Below, in pieces: positions 27,031 to 35,248 of a stretch of 56,411 nucleotides of DNA. The DNA comes from Halieaceae bacterium (GTDB lineage Bacteria; Pseudomonadota; Gammaproteobacteria; Pseudomonadales; Halieaceae): assembly GCA_902613175.1 (NCBI GenBank), contig CACMGJ010000013.1, forward strand, positions 1-56,411, given 5' to 3'. Made by a program: the position numbers and the translations under genes. Position 1 is the stretch's first letter, and each line of letters begins with the position of its first letter. The notes under the pieces are model-generated. The model saw nothing but the letters and a program-made list of their open reading frames with translations, did no database searches and was not told the origin of the DNA.

Positions 27031-28377
27031 ATGTGGTTAGTACATCAACGATCGTTTATTTGTGGAGTTTTGTTGCTCCTTGTACTGACAGTGCAGTCAG
27101 CGTTTGCAGGCGTCGCGATAGAAGACTACGAGCGGCGGCCCGACATACAAAACCGCCTACTGGAGGAGCGGCTTGATGTGTTGCTACCAACACTCATGCG
27201 TGAGACCGGTGTGGACATGTGGCTCGTTATTGCCCGTGAGTACAACGACGATCCGGTGTTCCTGTCTCTTGTCCCAAAACCCCGTTTCACAGCGCGGCGT
27301 ACCACCATGTTGGTGTTTTTTGACCGTGGGGACGCCGGTGTAGAGCGCTTAACTGTCAGTCGCTATCCGCTAGGCGCTATGTATGAGGCAGCATGGGAGG
27401 GCGGTGATCTGGATGCACAGTGGCAGCGACTTGCCGAGGTGATAGCGGAGCGCGATCCACAGACGATTGCCGTCAATACGAGCGATACCTGGCCTGTCGC
27501 CGATGGCATTAGCCACAGCTTGTATAGCAAGCTTGCGGCGTCACTGAGTCCCAAACTACAAACTCGTTTGCAGTCATCCGAGCGGTTAGTTGTGCGTTGG
27601 ATGGAAACTCGTACTGAGGGCGAAGTTGAGGTGTGGCAGCGCGCGGCGGCCATTGCACGCGAAACCATCGCGAGAGCATTCAGTAGCGAAGTCATTACCC
27701 CCGGCGTCACGACCGTGGGTGACGTCTCGTGGTTTATACGGACTCGCTTTGAGGAGGAGGGGTTGGAGCCATGGTTTCATCCAGATGTGAATCGCCAGTG
27801 GGAAGGCGCGGATTTTGGTGAGAACGCGCCGTTTCTTGGTGACGGCTCGAGAGATGGGATTATTCGACGTGGTGATGTGCTTCATACCGATGTTGGGCTC
27901 TGCTATCTCGGTTTATGTACCGATACCCAGGAAATGGGTTATGTCCTCAAGTTAGGTGAGTCAGAGCCGCCCAAAGGCTTGGTAGAGGCCATGCGTACTG
28001 GCAACCGATGGCAAGACGCGTTGACGGTAGAGTTTGTCACGGGTCGAACAGGGAACGAGATTCTTGCTGCAGCACAAGACAGCCTGAAGAAATTGAACAT
28101 TCAACACGCCATCTATACTCACCCCTTGGGTGTCTATGGGCATGCTCCAGGCCCCACCATAGGCATGTGGGATAACCAGGGACCCACGATTGGACGCGGA
28201 GACTGGCCTCTGTATCCGATGACGGGGTATGCCATTGAAGGCAATGTTGCAGTGAGGGTTCCCGAGTGGAATAACCAGCGTGTACAAATGAAACTTGAGC
28301 AGAGTGCGCTATTTGATGGAACTACCGTTCATTACTTGGCGGAGAGGCAAAAAGCACTCCACGTTGTAGGGTTTTAG
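27031..28377 (+). CDS. Exported M24-family metallopeptidase (Xaa-Pro aminopeptidase-like)
   Basis: This 448-residue protein has a signal peptide (residues 1-27, LLLLVLTVQSAFAG) and an N-terminal creatinase-like domain. The C-terminal pita-bread M24 domain has ligands Asp and Asp in HTDVGLCYLGLCTDTQ (11 apart), His in HPLGVYGHAPGP, and Glu in the last part (AIEGNVAVRVPEW). It should cleave Xaa-Pro bonds or related amides in the periplasm. Substrate unknown. About 257 bp without a gene precedes it. Confidence 0.85.
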   Translation: MWLVHQRSFICGVLLLLVLTVQSAFAGVAIEDYERRPDIQNRLLEERLDVLLPTLMRETGVDMWLVIAREYNDDPVFLSLVPKPRFTARRTTMLVFFDRGDAGVERLTVSRYPLGAMYEAAWEGGDLDAQWQRLAEVIAERDPQTIAVNTSDTWPVADGISHSLYSKLAASLSPKLQTRLQSSERLVVRWMETRTEGEVEVWQRAAAIARETIARAFSSEVITPGVTTVGDVSWFIRTRFEEEGLEPWFHPDVNRQWEGADFGENAPFLGDGSRDGIIRRGDVLHTDVGLCYLGLCTDTQEMGYVLKLGESEPPKGLVEAMRTGNRWQDALTVEFVTGRTGNEILAAAQDSLKKLNIQHAIYTHPLGVYGHAPGPTIGMWDNQGPTIGRGDWPLYPMTGYAIEGNVAVRVPEWNNQRVQMKLEQSALFDGTTVHYLAERQKALHVVGF

Positions 28378-28447
28378 CCGTCTCAACACACGCGAGTTAC
28401 AGGATATTTGGATGATTGGCGTTTACGAGAACTAAAGGAGAACAAAC

Positions 28448-28972
28448 GTGTCGTTATCGTTTTATGAGGTGAGTGTTGGGCAATACCTGCAGATGTTGGG
28501 TGCGACGCAGCATATCCTAAGGACAGCAGAGTCCCATGCCGAAGCAGGGGGAATCGACCTTGGTGCTATCGTCAATTTTCGGCTTCAAGACGACATGCAT
28601 CCATTCAGCTTTCAGGTCGTGAGCATTTGGCATCACTCCTACGGAGCGCTTCACGCGATGCGCGATGATTTTTTTGAGCCACCGCCGAGCGTCGAGGACA
28701 CGAGCTGGCAAGGTTTATCCGATCTTGTTGACCAAGCGGTCGAAAGTCTTAGTCAGGAAACCGAGGAATCGATGGCTGACTTGTCCGATAAAACCATGGT
28801 GTTCAGGGGAGGGGGAATGGAGATTCCTTTTACCAACCTAAACTTCTTACTGTCGTTCTCGCTTCCCAACTTTTATTTTCACATAACAACGGTCTACGAC
28901 ATGCTGCGCATGCACGGAGTGCCATTAGGGAAGCTGGACTTCATGGGGCAAATGAAGATGGGCCTTGAATGA
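28448..28972 (+). CDS. DUF1993 family protein (DinB-like)
   Basis: This 174-residue helical protein is of the DUF1993 type. It opens SLSFYEVSVGQYLQMLGATQ, has MHPFSFQVVSIWHHSYGALH in the middle with potential metal-binding His, and LPNFYFHITTVYDMLRMHGV near the end. The function is not known. Its stop overlaps the GST start by 4 bp (ATGA), so the two are co-transcribed; AAAGGAG precedes the GTG start. Confidence 0.82.
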   Translation: MSLSFYEVSVGQYLQMLGATQHILRTAESHAEAGGIDLGAIVNFRLQDDMHPFSFQVVSIWHHSYGALHAMRDDFFEPPPSVEDTSWQGLSDLVDQAVESLSQETEESMADLSDKTMVFRGGGMEIPFTNLNFLLSFSLPNFYFHITTVYDMLRMHGVPLGKLDFMGQMKMGLE

Positions 28973-29718
28973 CACAACCATTAGCGCTGTGGACTGCAGC
29001 TACGCCCAACGGCTGGAAGGTCAGTATCATGATCGAGGAGCTCCGAGAGCTCGAGATAGCGCTTCCGTCGATTGAAGTCATTACCGTTGATATCATGAAC
29101 GGCGAGCAATTTAGCGACACCTTCACCGCCGTGTCAGCCAACCAGAAAATACCCGGATTGGTGCATGGCGACATAAGACTCATGGAGAGCTGCGCGGTCC
29201 TTCAGTACCTCGGGGAGCAGTTCCCGTCTAGCCTGTATCCAAGCGGTGCTGACCGCTACGACGTTCTGCAATGGCTGACATGGCAAGCTGCGGGTTTGGG
29301 CCCCACGTTCGGTAATAAACTCAGCTACACCCGCTACATGGCCGATGTGCCGGAGGAGCAAAAGGTTCATCCGCTCACCCGTTTCAATGCAGAGGCTCAG
29401 CGCCTTCTGCGGGTGCTTGACAAGCAACTCGAGGAAAAATCTTTTGTTTGTGGCGAGGACTTCACCATCGCCGACATTGCGATTTTCCCGTGGGTCCGCG
29501 GTTACAAGTGGAGCAAGATCGACATTACTTTGCATCCCAATGTACTTGCCTGGAAGGAACGCGTGCATCAAAGACCCGGCGTTAAGCGCGGCCTCGCTTA
29601 CTCCGCGAAGTCGGGAGAGGAAGAGCAGTGGAGCGAGGAAACGAAGCGCAAGTATGCGTTGGGCGGTTCGTTTATGGCGTCGAATCAGACGATCGCTGAG
29701 AGTCATTCAGAGGTTTAA
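28969..29718 (+). CDS. Glutathione S-transferase (YfcG/nu-class-like)
   Basis: This 249-residue GST has an N-terminal thioredoxin-like domain (WTAATPNGWKVSIMIEELRE; NQKIPGLVHG with cis-Pro; LMESCAVLQYLGE, the glutathione-binding E-S). An all-helical C-terminal domain contains CGEDFTIADIAIFPWVRG. The TPNGWK segment is that of YfcG/nu-class enzymes with disulfide-bond oxidoreductase activity. It is coupled to the DUF1993 gene upstream and 5 bp from the FkbM/GT60 gene downstream. Confidence 0.9.
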   Translation: MTQPLALWTAATPNGWKVSIMIEELRELEIALPSIEVITVDIMNGEQFSDTFTAVSANQKIPGLVHGDIRLMESCAVLQYLGEQFPSSLYPSGADRYDVLQWLTWQAAGLGPTFGNKLSYTRYMADVPEEQKVHPLTRFNAEAQRLLRVLDKQLEEKSFVCGEDFTIADIAIFPWVRGYKWSKIDITLHPNVLAWKERVHQRPGVKRGLAYSAKSGEEEQWSEETKRKYALGGSFMASNQTIAESHSEV

Positions 29719-29723
29719 AAGAG

Positions 29724-31439
29724 TTGAGCTTGGATACGGACAGCCTGGTAAAGCTTCATGAGACCGTTAATGGCCCTATGTATCTGTTGGAAACCGATAC
29801 AGTCATCTGTGAAAGCCTTCGTACGACGGGCGATTACGCGCCTGACGAAAAAGCACTGCTTGGCCCTCTAATCGCTAGTGGCGACACGATTCTCGATGTG
29901 GGGGCTAATGTAGGTAACCACACGTTGTTCTTTTCTCAGTGCGTGGGCCCCGAGGGGCGAGTGCTGAGTTTTGAGCCACAACGATTTCTCTTTAAGATTC
30001 TGTGTGCCAATGCCTTGCTGGGACGTTATCAAAATGTATGGCCTTATCGCTTCGCTGTGGGAGATGAGGAGGGGAAGGTCGATATACCGGTTCCCAACTA
30101 CGAACGGCCGAATAACTTTGGTGGATACTCGCTTTCATTCGATACTTTTAAGGAAGAGGGTGACATCACAACGATCGACGCCATTGCGCCAGATCAGTGT
30201 CACCTCATCAAAATTGACGTAGAGGGTATGGAGTTGTCGGTACTCAAAGGCGCCGTCGAGACCATAGCTCGTACTCGACCCTTTTTGTATTTCGAATACA
30301 ACCGACCTGAATTTAAAGAGGAAATTCTTCGATTTTCGGTCGATCAGCTTCAATATCGCTTATATCGTCACGGGCAGAATGTTGTAGGCCATCATGCGGA
30401 TGAGACACCGCCGGAAGCCGTTGCAAACTTAACTGAAGTAACGCCAAAAGCGACGCCAAAGTCGGTTAAAACCCTGAAATCTTCAGGAAAAATCTTCGTT
30501 TCGATTGCCTGTTTTTGCGATCCCGATGTTGTGGATACGGTAAAGGATTGTTTCGACAAGGCGGTTAGTCCCGCTCGCGTAGAGATAGGGGTTTGCCTTC
30601 AGGCCAAGCCAAACGATGCGTCTTACGACGCGCTGAACGACATTGCGCGAGTAACGGTAGATCGTATCGATATTACCGAAGCGCGGGGACCTATTTATGC
30701 GCGAGCTCGGTGCGAAGCGCTGATGACCGACCCTAATTATTTCTTGCAAATCGATTGTCACTCGCGATTTTTTCCCGGCTGGGACGAGATTTTAATTCAA
30801 GAGTTCGCTAAAGCATCGGCGCTCAATGAGAACGCTGTCTTGTCGCACTATCCAATGAACATTAAAAATATGGCGTCATCCGATCACCTCGATCGCATCG
30901 GCCACGTGAATCGTTATCGATATATCGAAGCGGATGCGATCAAGAGTCACGGCTCATTGATTAAGTTACCGGAGGTGCCGGCTACGTCGCTCGGTATAAG
31001 CGCCGCGATGCTGTTTATGCGGGCAAAAGATCGCAGGCGTTTTCCTTACGACCCGGAACTTGATTTCGGCTTACATGCTGCAGAGCAAGTGTTGTACGCC
31101 GTGCGCCTCTGGACTCATGGCTTTGACATCTTTTGTCCCACACAGCATGCGCTGGCAACAGACTATGAGGGATCGCGTGATCGAATTCCCGATGAGGTCA
31201 AGCGCATCAGCAATGCAAATCGCACTGGCTGGCCTGAAGCCACGTGGTCGAAGGTGAAATGCTTGCTGGGTCTGGACGACATTGAGCAGGTCGATCCCGT
31301 CTACGGCGATTCTCTGGAGGAAAGTATGGGGCGCTTCGGTGTGGGCGATGAGCGGTCGCTGCGAGCTTACTATGAGTTTGCAGGGATACATGATGACCTA
31401 AAGCGCGTCTTCCCAAACTACCGGTACGCTGAAGATTAA
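29724..31439 (+). CDS. Fusion of FkbM-type methyltransferase and GT60-type GlcNAc-transferase
   Basis: This 571-residue two-domain enzyme has an FkbM-family methyltransferase at residues about 10-220 (DVGANVGNHTLFF at 59-71, LSFEPQRFLF, and IKIDVEGMELSVLKG near 163). From about 256 to 500 it has a GlcNAc-transferase of the GT60/PF11397 type (KIFVSIACFCDPDVVDT, EARGPIYARARCEAL, LQIDCHSRFFPGWDE with the metal-binding D-x-H). Eukaryotic GT60 enzymes add GlcNAc to hydroxyproline of Skp1. The fusion suggests a glycan that is also O-methylated. It begins at TTG, 5 bp after the GST stop; an ATG at 29778 is an alternative. It is convergent with a 2OG oxygenase gene, overlapping by 4 bp at the stops. 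Confidence 0.82.
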   Translation: MSLDTDSLVKLHETVNGPMYLLETDTVICESLRTTGDYAPDEKALLGPLIASGDTILDVGANVGNHTLFFSQCVGPEGRVLSFEPQRFLFKILCANALLGRYQNVWPYRFAVGDEEGKVDIPVPNYERPNNFGGYSLSFDTFKEEGDITTIDAIAPDQCHLIKIDVEGMELSVLKGAVETIARTRPFLYFEYNRPEFKEEILRFSVDQLQYRLYRHGQNVVGHHADETPPEAVANLTEVTPKATPKSVKTLKSSGKIFVSIACFCDPDVVDTVKDCFDKAVSPARVEIGVCLQAKPNDASYDALNDIARVTVDRIDITEARGPIYARARCEALMTDPNYFLQIDCHSRFFPGWDEILIQEFAKASALNENAVLSHYPMNIKNMASSDHLDRIGHVNRYRYIEADAIKSHGSLIKLPEVPATSLGISAAMLFMRAKDRRRFPYDPELDFGLHAAEQVLYAVRLWTHGFDIFCPTQHALATDYEGSRDRIPDEVKRISNANRTGWPEATWSKVKCLLGLDDIEQVDPVYGDSLEESMGRFGVGDERSLRAYYEFAGIHDDLKRVFPNYRYAED

Positions 31440-32455
31440 GTGGGTATCAAACTGTTGAGTGTTAAGCCCGCGACGTTTCGCTTCACTTTGAAGCGATATC
31501 GCTCACTGCCTTCTTTTTCGCTGGCCTCGGCCTCACCAAAAAAGAAGCTGATGATAACGTAGCGATTCCCTGAGCCGATTTCATTGACCTGATGGAAAAG
31601 CGATCCCGGAAAAATGACAGCGCAGTATTTGGCTACGCTCAGAACCTGTGAGTTGTATTCCGGGAACGCAATGCCACCCCCTTCATAATCATCATTCAAA
31701 ACCAGGGTCATCGCGTACCGGCGATGAAGGTGAGGAAAGATGGTGTCGCGATGCTTCCCAAACTTGCCGCGATTCTCTCCAGCGTATTTGCAGATTTTGT
31801 AGGTCTCGCGATGGGTGATTTCAGAGTAAAAAACCTTTTCAATCTCGGGTAACACGGACTTACTCAATTTGTCGTCGAGACGTTTTTCCAAATCGGTCGA
31901 TGGGTGAATATGGAGTCGTCGTTTGAAGTCTTTGTCTGCGACAAATCCCTCGTCCTGGTGTGCGTCGATATACTCGATAAGATCTTCTGCGAGTGCCTCA
32001 TCGATTGCATTGTTGATCACTAGCACTGGGGCGGGTGATTCAGTGCCAGGTAAAGTAAAGCCCGCTAGCTCCTCCTGCAGTTCCTCAAGGGTTTGCGCGT
32101 CAATGAAGTCAACAATCTTCAAATTACTGTCGGTGATGAAGGCACTGATGGGCGCAAGCTCGTGCTGAAAGAGGTGACAAAACTCGGCCGAGTGGAACCA
32201 GCGGCCATGCTCAATGTCGATTGCTGAAGGGGTGAACACAAAGTGTCTAAAAGGCAGGCGCAGCTGTAACGCGCCTGCGGTTAGTTGTAGACGACTATCC
32301 TTGAGAAACAACAGGATATTGGGCTCACCCGCTTTCCCTTGAACATCAAAAACCCTCTCGCATGTGTTTATGTAGGCATAGGGAACGTAGTCGCCAGTCG
32401 ACATTCGGGTGCTATAATCGATTGTGGGGTCTTGAGAGGGTGTTATGAGCTTCAT
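31436..32455 (-). CDS. 2OG-Fe(II) oxygenase (prolyl-4-hydroxylase-like) with N-terminal thioredoxin-fold domain
   Basis: This 339-residue protein has a C-terminal P4Hc-type oxygenase: HRD (HxD iron ligands, about 233-235), LFHQV (distal His, about 288) and NRYVIISFFFG (2OG-binding Arg, about 298). The segment GGGIAFPEYNSQVL lies between. Such enzymes hydroxylate prolines in proteins. Residues 15-130 look like a thioredoxin/peroxiredoxin-fold domain (GDYVPYAYINTCERVF, NILLFLKDSR), but no peroxidatic Cys is at the expected turn, so it is probably a binding module. The start at MKLITPSQDP (32455) suits the domain; the frame to 32779 would cross the divergent dehalogenase start. Its 3' end overlaps the GT60 fusion gene by 4 bp. 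Confidence 0.85.
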   Translation of the reverse strand: MKLITPSQDPTIDYSTRMSTGDYVPYAYINTCERVFDVQGKAGEPNILLFLKDSRLQLTAGALQLRLPFRHFVFTPSAIDIEHGRWFHSAEFCHLFQHELAPISAFITDSNLKIVDFIDAQTLEELQEELAGFTLPGTESPAPVLVINNAIDEALAEDLIEYIDAHQDEGFVADKDFKRRLHIHPSTDLEKRLDDKLSKSVLPEIEKVFYSEITHRETYKICKYAGENRGKFGKHRDTIFPHLHRRYAMTLVLNDDYEGGGIAFPEYNSQVLSVAKYCAVIFPGSLFHQVNEIGSGNRYVIISFFFGEAEASEKEGSERYRFKVKRNVAGLTLNSLIPT

Positions 32456-32512
32456 GACCCAAGTGTAAGCATAGAGCCAGCATAAATTAATAAAAACATT
32501 GGGGTGATTGCG

Positions 32513-33427
32513 ATGATTCCAGCAAGTGAGACGTTTAACGACACATGGCCATTTGAACCACATTTCACAAATGCAGCGGGGTTTCGCCAGCACTATGTCG
32601 ACGAGGGATCCGCTGACGAAGAGGTCATTCTCTGCCTCCACGGTGAGCCTACCTGGGGTTACCTCTACCGAAACATGATTGGTCCGCTCGCGGAAAATTT
32701 CAGGGTTGTGGTGCCAGATCACATGGGTTTTGGAAAATCTGAAACACCACAAGACCGCGTCTACACACTGCAAACACATGTTGAGAACCTAGAGCGATTT
32801 GTTGCTGATCTCGATCTGTCAGCCATCACGATTGTCTGTCAGGACTGGGGTGGCCCCATCGCGGGTGCGTTTACAGCCAGAAACCCTCACGTTGTAAAAC
32901 GACTTTTTCTCATGAACACCGTGCTTGGTTACGGTGGTGGTCTGTCAGCAGGTGGAAAAACGCCATGGTTTCAGTGGATTGAAAAGCACGAAGAGGCTGG
33001 CACACTCAATGGGATACTGGGCGAATTGGGTAGCACTGTATTGTCGGTAATGAAAATCATCGGTTTTCAGAACACGGCTGCTGTGGATGATACGTGGATC
33101 GAGGCCTACTCGGCCCCGTTTCCCGATCGTGAGAGCTGTATTGGCGCGATCAATTTCCCGCTCGATGTGCACTACGGACGTTTCTTACCCTTTGTTTTCG
33201 AGACCATGGAGCACGGCGACATTGAAGCGATGAAATCAAAACCCGCGATGCTGATATCGGGCGACAAGGATTTCGGTATCGCGCCTGATCATGCGGTCAG
33301 TGATTTTCGAGGACTCTTCCCGAATGCGCCGATCGTCGAAGTTTCTGGAGTGGGGCACTTCTGTCAGGAGGACATCCCTGGCGAGCTTGTGCAGTTCATC
33401 AGAGGGTTTATTGCTGAGAATCCCTGA
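32513..33427 (+). CDS. Haloalkane dehalogenase-like alpha/beta hydrolase
   Basis: This 304-residue enzyme matches the haloalkane dehalogenase pattern. HGEPTWGYLYRNM (about residues 43-55) is the HLD-I oxyanion/halide region. VCQDWGGPIAG holds nucleophile Asp near 111 with the adjacent halide-binding Trp, and the catalytic His is in GVGHFCQED near 281. Such enzymes hydrolyse carbon-halogen bonds. Relatives with Asp nucleophile also include epoxide hydrolases and fluoroacetate dehalogenases, but the DWGG and HGEPTW set favours the former. ATG 32513 is used; a GTG lies three codons upstream. It is divergent from the 2OG oxygenase (58 bp between starts). Confidence 0.82.
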   Translation: MIPASETFNDTWPFEPHFTNAAGFRQHYVDEGSADEEVILCLHGEPTWGYLYRNMIGPLAENFRVVVPDHMGFGKSETPQDRVYTLQTHVENLERFVADLDLSAITIVCQDWGGPIAGAFTARNPHVVKRLFLMNTVLGYGGGLSAGGKTPWFQWIEKHEEAGTLNGILGELGSTVLSVMKIIGFQNTAAVDDTWIEAYSAPFPDRESCIGAINFPLDVHYGRFLPFVFETMEHGDIEAMKSKPAMLISGDKDFGIAPDHAVSDFRGLFPNAPIVEVSGVGHFCQEDIPGELVQFIRGFIAENP

Positions 33428-33432
33428 CAATG

Positions 33433-34053
33433 CTAGAGCACAGCGCCGCTGAACACCCACAGACCGGCTAGGCCGAGCATGGTGGCTGCCACGCGATTCC
33501 CATTCATCAGCCCCTGAGAATCAGCGAGACGTTTAGCCAGCCACTGACCGCCCGTCGCATAAGTCGTCATGGCAATGAACTCCGTACTCATCATGATGAT
33601 AAGCATGGTGACGAATTGCGGGTAGAGAGCGGCGTCGCTTTGAACAAAGCCGGGAAGGAGCGCCATCAAAAAGGCCCAGCCTTTGGGATTACTAACCGCT
33701 GTCACGAAACCCAGTAGTACCAGCGCGCCCGCGCGGGTTTCATCTAGCCGGCGTGCCTTAAGGTCTTCGGGGGTTTCATTGAAAAGGCGGATGGCGAGAT
33801 ACAACAAGTATGTGCCGCCAACCAATGAAATTACCTGGAAATAAACAGCGTCTCGCGATAGTAGCCAGCCAAGACTCCAAAACGTTGCAGCAAAAACTGT
33901 TGCCACACCTGTCAATTCACCCAGCATCATCAACAGGGTGCGTTTATAACCAATCGACAAACCCAGTGTGAACGCAAGTGTCATGCATAACCCCGGTGTG
34001 AAGGACACGGAGGCGATGGTTGGTATGAATAGAAGGATGAGATCTGGGGACAT
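33433..34053 (-). CDS. LysE/RhtB family amino-acid exporter
   Basis: This 206-residue protein has five to six membrane spans and the LysE/RhtB hallmark N-terminus (SPDLILLFIPTIASVSFTPG, where the family has a conserved TPGP-like turn) and FVTAVSNPKGWAF in the middle. It exports amino acids or their derivatives. GGAG about 6 bp upstream supports ATG 34053; the longer frame to 34131 overlaps the divergent RidA gene. Convergent with the dehalogenase gene (6 bp). Confidence 0.85.
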   Translation of the reverse strand: MSPDLILLFIPTIASVSFTPGLCMTLAFTLGLSIGYKRTLLMMLGELTGVATVFAATFWSLGWLLSRDAVYFQVISLVGGTYLLYLAIRLFNETPEDLKARRLDETRAGALVLLGFVTAVSNPKGWAFLMALLPGFVQSDAALYPQFVTMLIIMMSTEFIAMTTYATGGQWLAKRLADSQGLMNGNRVAATMLGLAGLWVFSGAVL

Positions 34054-34163
34054 GAGCTCCTCGCGCCGGGCGGATGATAGCAGGATTTGAATCTGTGTCC
34101 GTGCGCATGTAGGTTTTAACCATGGGTTCAATAAACAGGGCCCGAATAGCGGGAGACTTGAGG

Positions 34164-34610
34164 ATGATGCGGATTCACATTGCGGTATTGCTCACAATGT
34201 TTATGGTCCCTTTGAGCGGTGTTGCCGACCCAGAGTTTTTCGACGAGGGGCCAATGGCAGGAAAGGGTTATCCATTTTCTGAGTCGGTGCGCGTCGGCGA
34301 TATTTTGTTTATCTCCGGTCAGGTTGGCGTCGACGAAAATAATGACTTAGTCGAGGGCGGCATTGCCGGTGAGACCCGCCAAATCATGAGCAATGTCGGC
34401 GGTGCGCTCGAGCGCCGAGGGTTGGGCTTTTCCGATGTGGTTAAGTGCACCGTATTTCTGGCCGATGTCGCGGAGTGGGCCGAGTTCAATACCATTTATA
34501 CGAGCTATTTTGAGCCGCCGTATCCGGCTCGGTCTGCCTTGGGGGCCAATGGTCTCGCCTTGGGGGCTAGATTGGAGGTGGAATGCATCGCTGCTTATCC
34601 GGGCGATTAA
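34164..34610 (+). CDS. Exported RidA-family protein
   Basis: This protein of about 148 residues is a RidA/YjgF/Rid family member with a signal peptide (RIHIAVLLTMFMVPLSGVAD). Key features are FISGQVGVDENNDLVEGG, GALERRGLGFSDVVKCTVFL, and PARSALGANGLALGARLEVE, with the substrate-binding Arg (PARS) and the Glu of LEVECIA. Cytosolic RidA deaminates reactive enamines/imines; an exported version is less usual and may act on other substrates. GGGAGA lies about 9 bp before ATG 34164; ATG 34167 is equally possible. Confidence 0.82.
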   Translation: MMRIHIAVLLTMFMVPLSGVADPEFFDEGPMAGKGYPFSESVRVGDILFISGQVGVDENNDLVEGGIAGETRQIMSNVGGALERRGLGFSDVVKCTVFLADVAEWAEFNTIYTSYFEPPYPARSALGANGLALGARLEVECIAAYPGD

Positions 34611-34649
34611 TGAGTCTTTTTATTCACGTAGAGGAACAGTGAGGTAACC

Positions 34650-34988
34650 ATGATGAGTGACCCCAAAACTATCGCGCTAGTCAGCATTGAATCAGTACCC
34701 AATGGGATGCGTCCCTTGGGGTTGGTGAGAGGTAGTACAGCCCGCTCTAGAAATATTGCTCGTGATATTACCGCGGGGTTGAAGAACCTGGTGGGTGGAG
34801 AGGTGACGTCTTACACAAAGCTTATGGCTGACGCTCGAGAGGAAGCGATCTACCGGATGCAGGAAGACGCGGCTCGAATGGGTGCAACGATGGTCGTGGG
34901 CGTGAGATTCGCGTCATCAATGGTGTCACAGGGCGTATCGGAGATGGTGGCCTGGGGCACAGCGGTTGGTCCGATGGATGGTCAATAG
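34650..34988 (+). CDS. UPF0145 (YbjQ-like) family protein
   Basis: This 112-residue protein is of the YbjQ/UPF0145 family, with GLVRGSTARSRNIARDITAG and LMADAREEAIYRMQEDAARMGA followed by VVGVRF. The family forms pentameric rings and is sometimes called heavy-metal-binding, but its role is unknown. GAGG lies before the double ATG. Its stop codon is in the first of three 11-bp tandem repeats, so its 3' end may have been shaped by repeat slippage. Confidence 0.88.
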   Translation: MMSDPKTIALVSIESVPNGMRPLGLVRGSTARSRNIARDITAGLKNLVGGEVTSYTKLMADAREEAIYRMQEDAARMGATMVVGVRFASSMVSQGVSEMVAWGTAVGPMDGQ

Positions 34989-35010
34989 ATGGCCAGTAGA
35001 TGGCTAATAG
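34978..35010 (+). repeat. 11-bp tandem repeat, three units
   Basis: Units ATGGTCAATAG, ATGGCCAGTAG and ATGGCTAATAG follow each other directly; the first contains the UPF0145 stop codon. Eleven is not a multiple of three, so each unit presents a TAG in a different frame. Confidence 0.8.
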
Positions 35011-35025
35011 ACGGATAGTATCGAT

Positions 35026-35124
35026 ATGTGGATGCTAATTATTGTTGGATTGTTATGCATACCCATCATTTACAAACGCTTTGGAGAGAAAGAGGCTGAG
35101 CGGTTTGAAGATCGAGAAAATTGA
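35026..35124 (+). CDS. Possible 32-residue single-span membrane protein
   Basis: The frame reads MWMLIIVGLLCIPIIYKRFG then EKEAERFEDREN and stop. It has one hydrophobic segment followed by a charged, Lys/Glu-rich tail. This is the layout of many genuine small inner-membrane proteins. A weak GGAT lies about 9 bp upstream. It lies 37 bp after the UPF0145 stop. Coding status is unproven. Confidence 0.4.
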   Translation: MWMLIIVGLLCIPIIYKRFGEKEAERFEDREN

Positions 35125-35248
35125 TGGCTAATTATTCTCGTGAGAGCAAAACTTAGACCGAGGTGTTAATTCTTTAGCTTTTTCGGGGCATATGACTTTT
35201 CACCTTCGCGACAGTTCCGCCGCTCGCATGTGTAGCATTTATTGTTCG

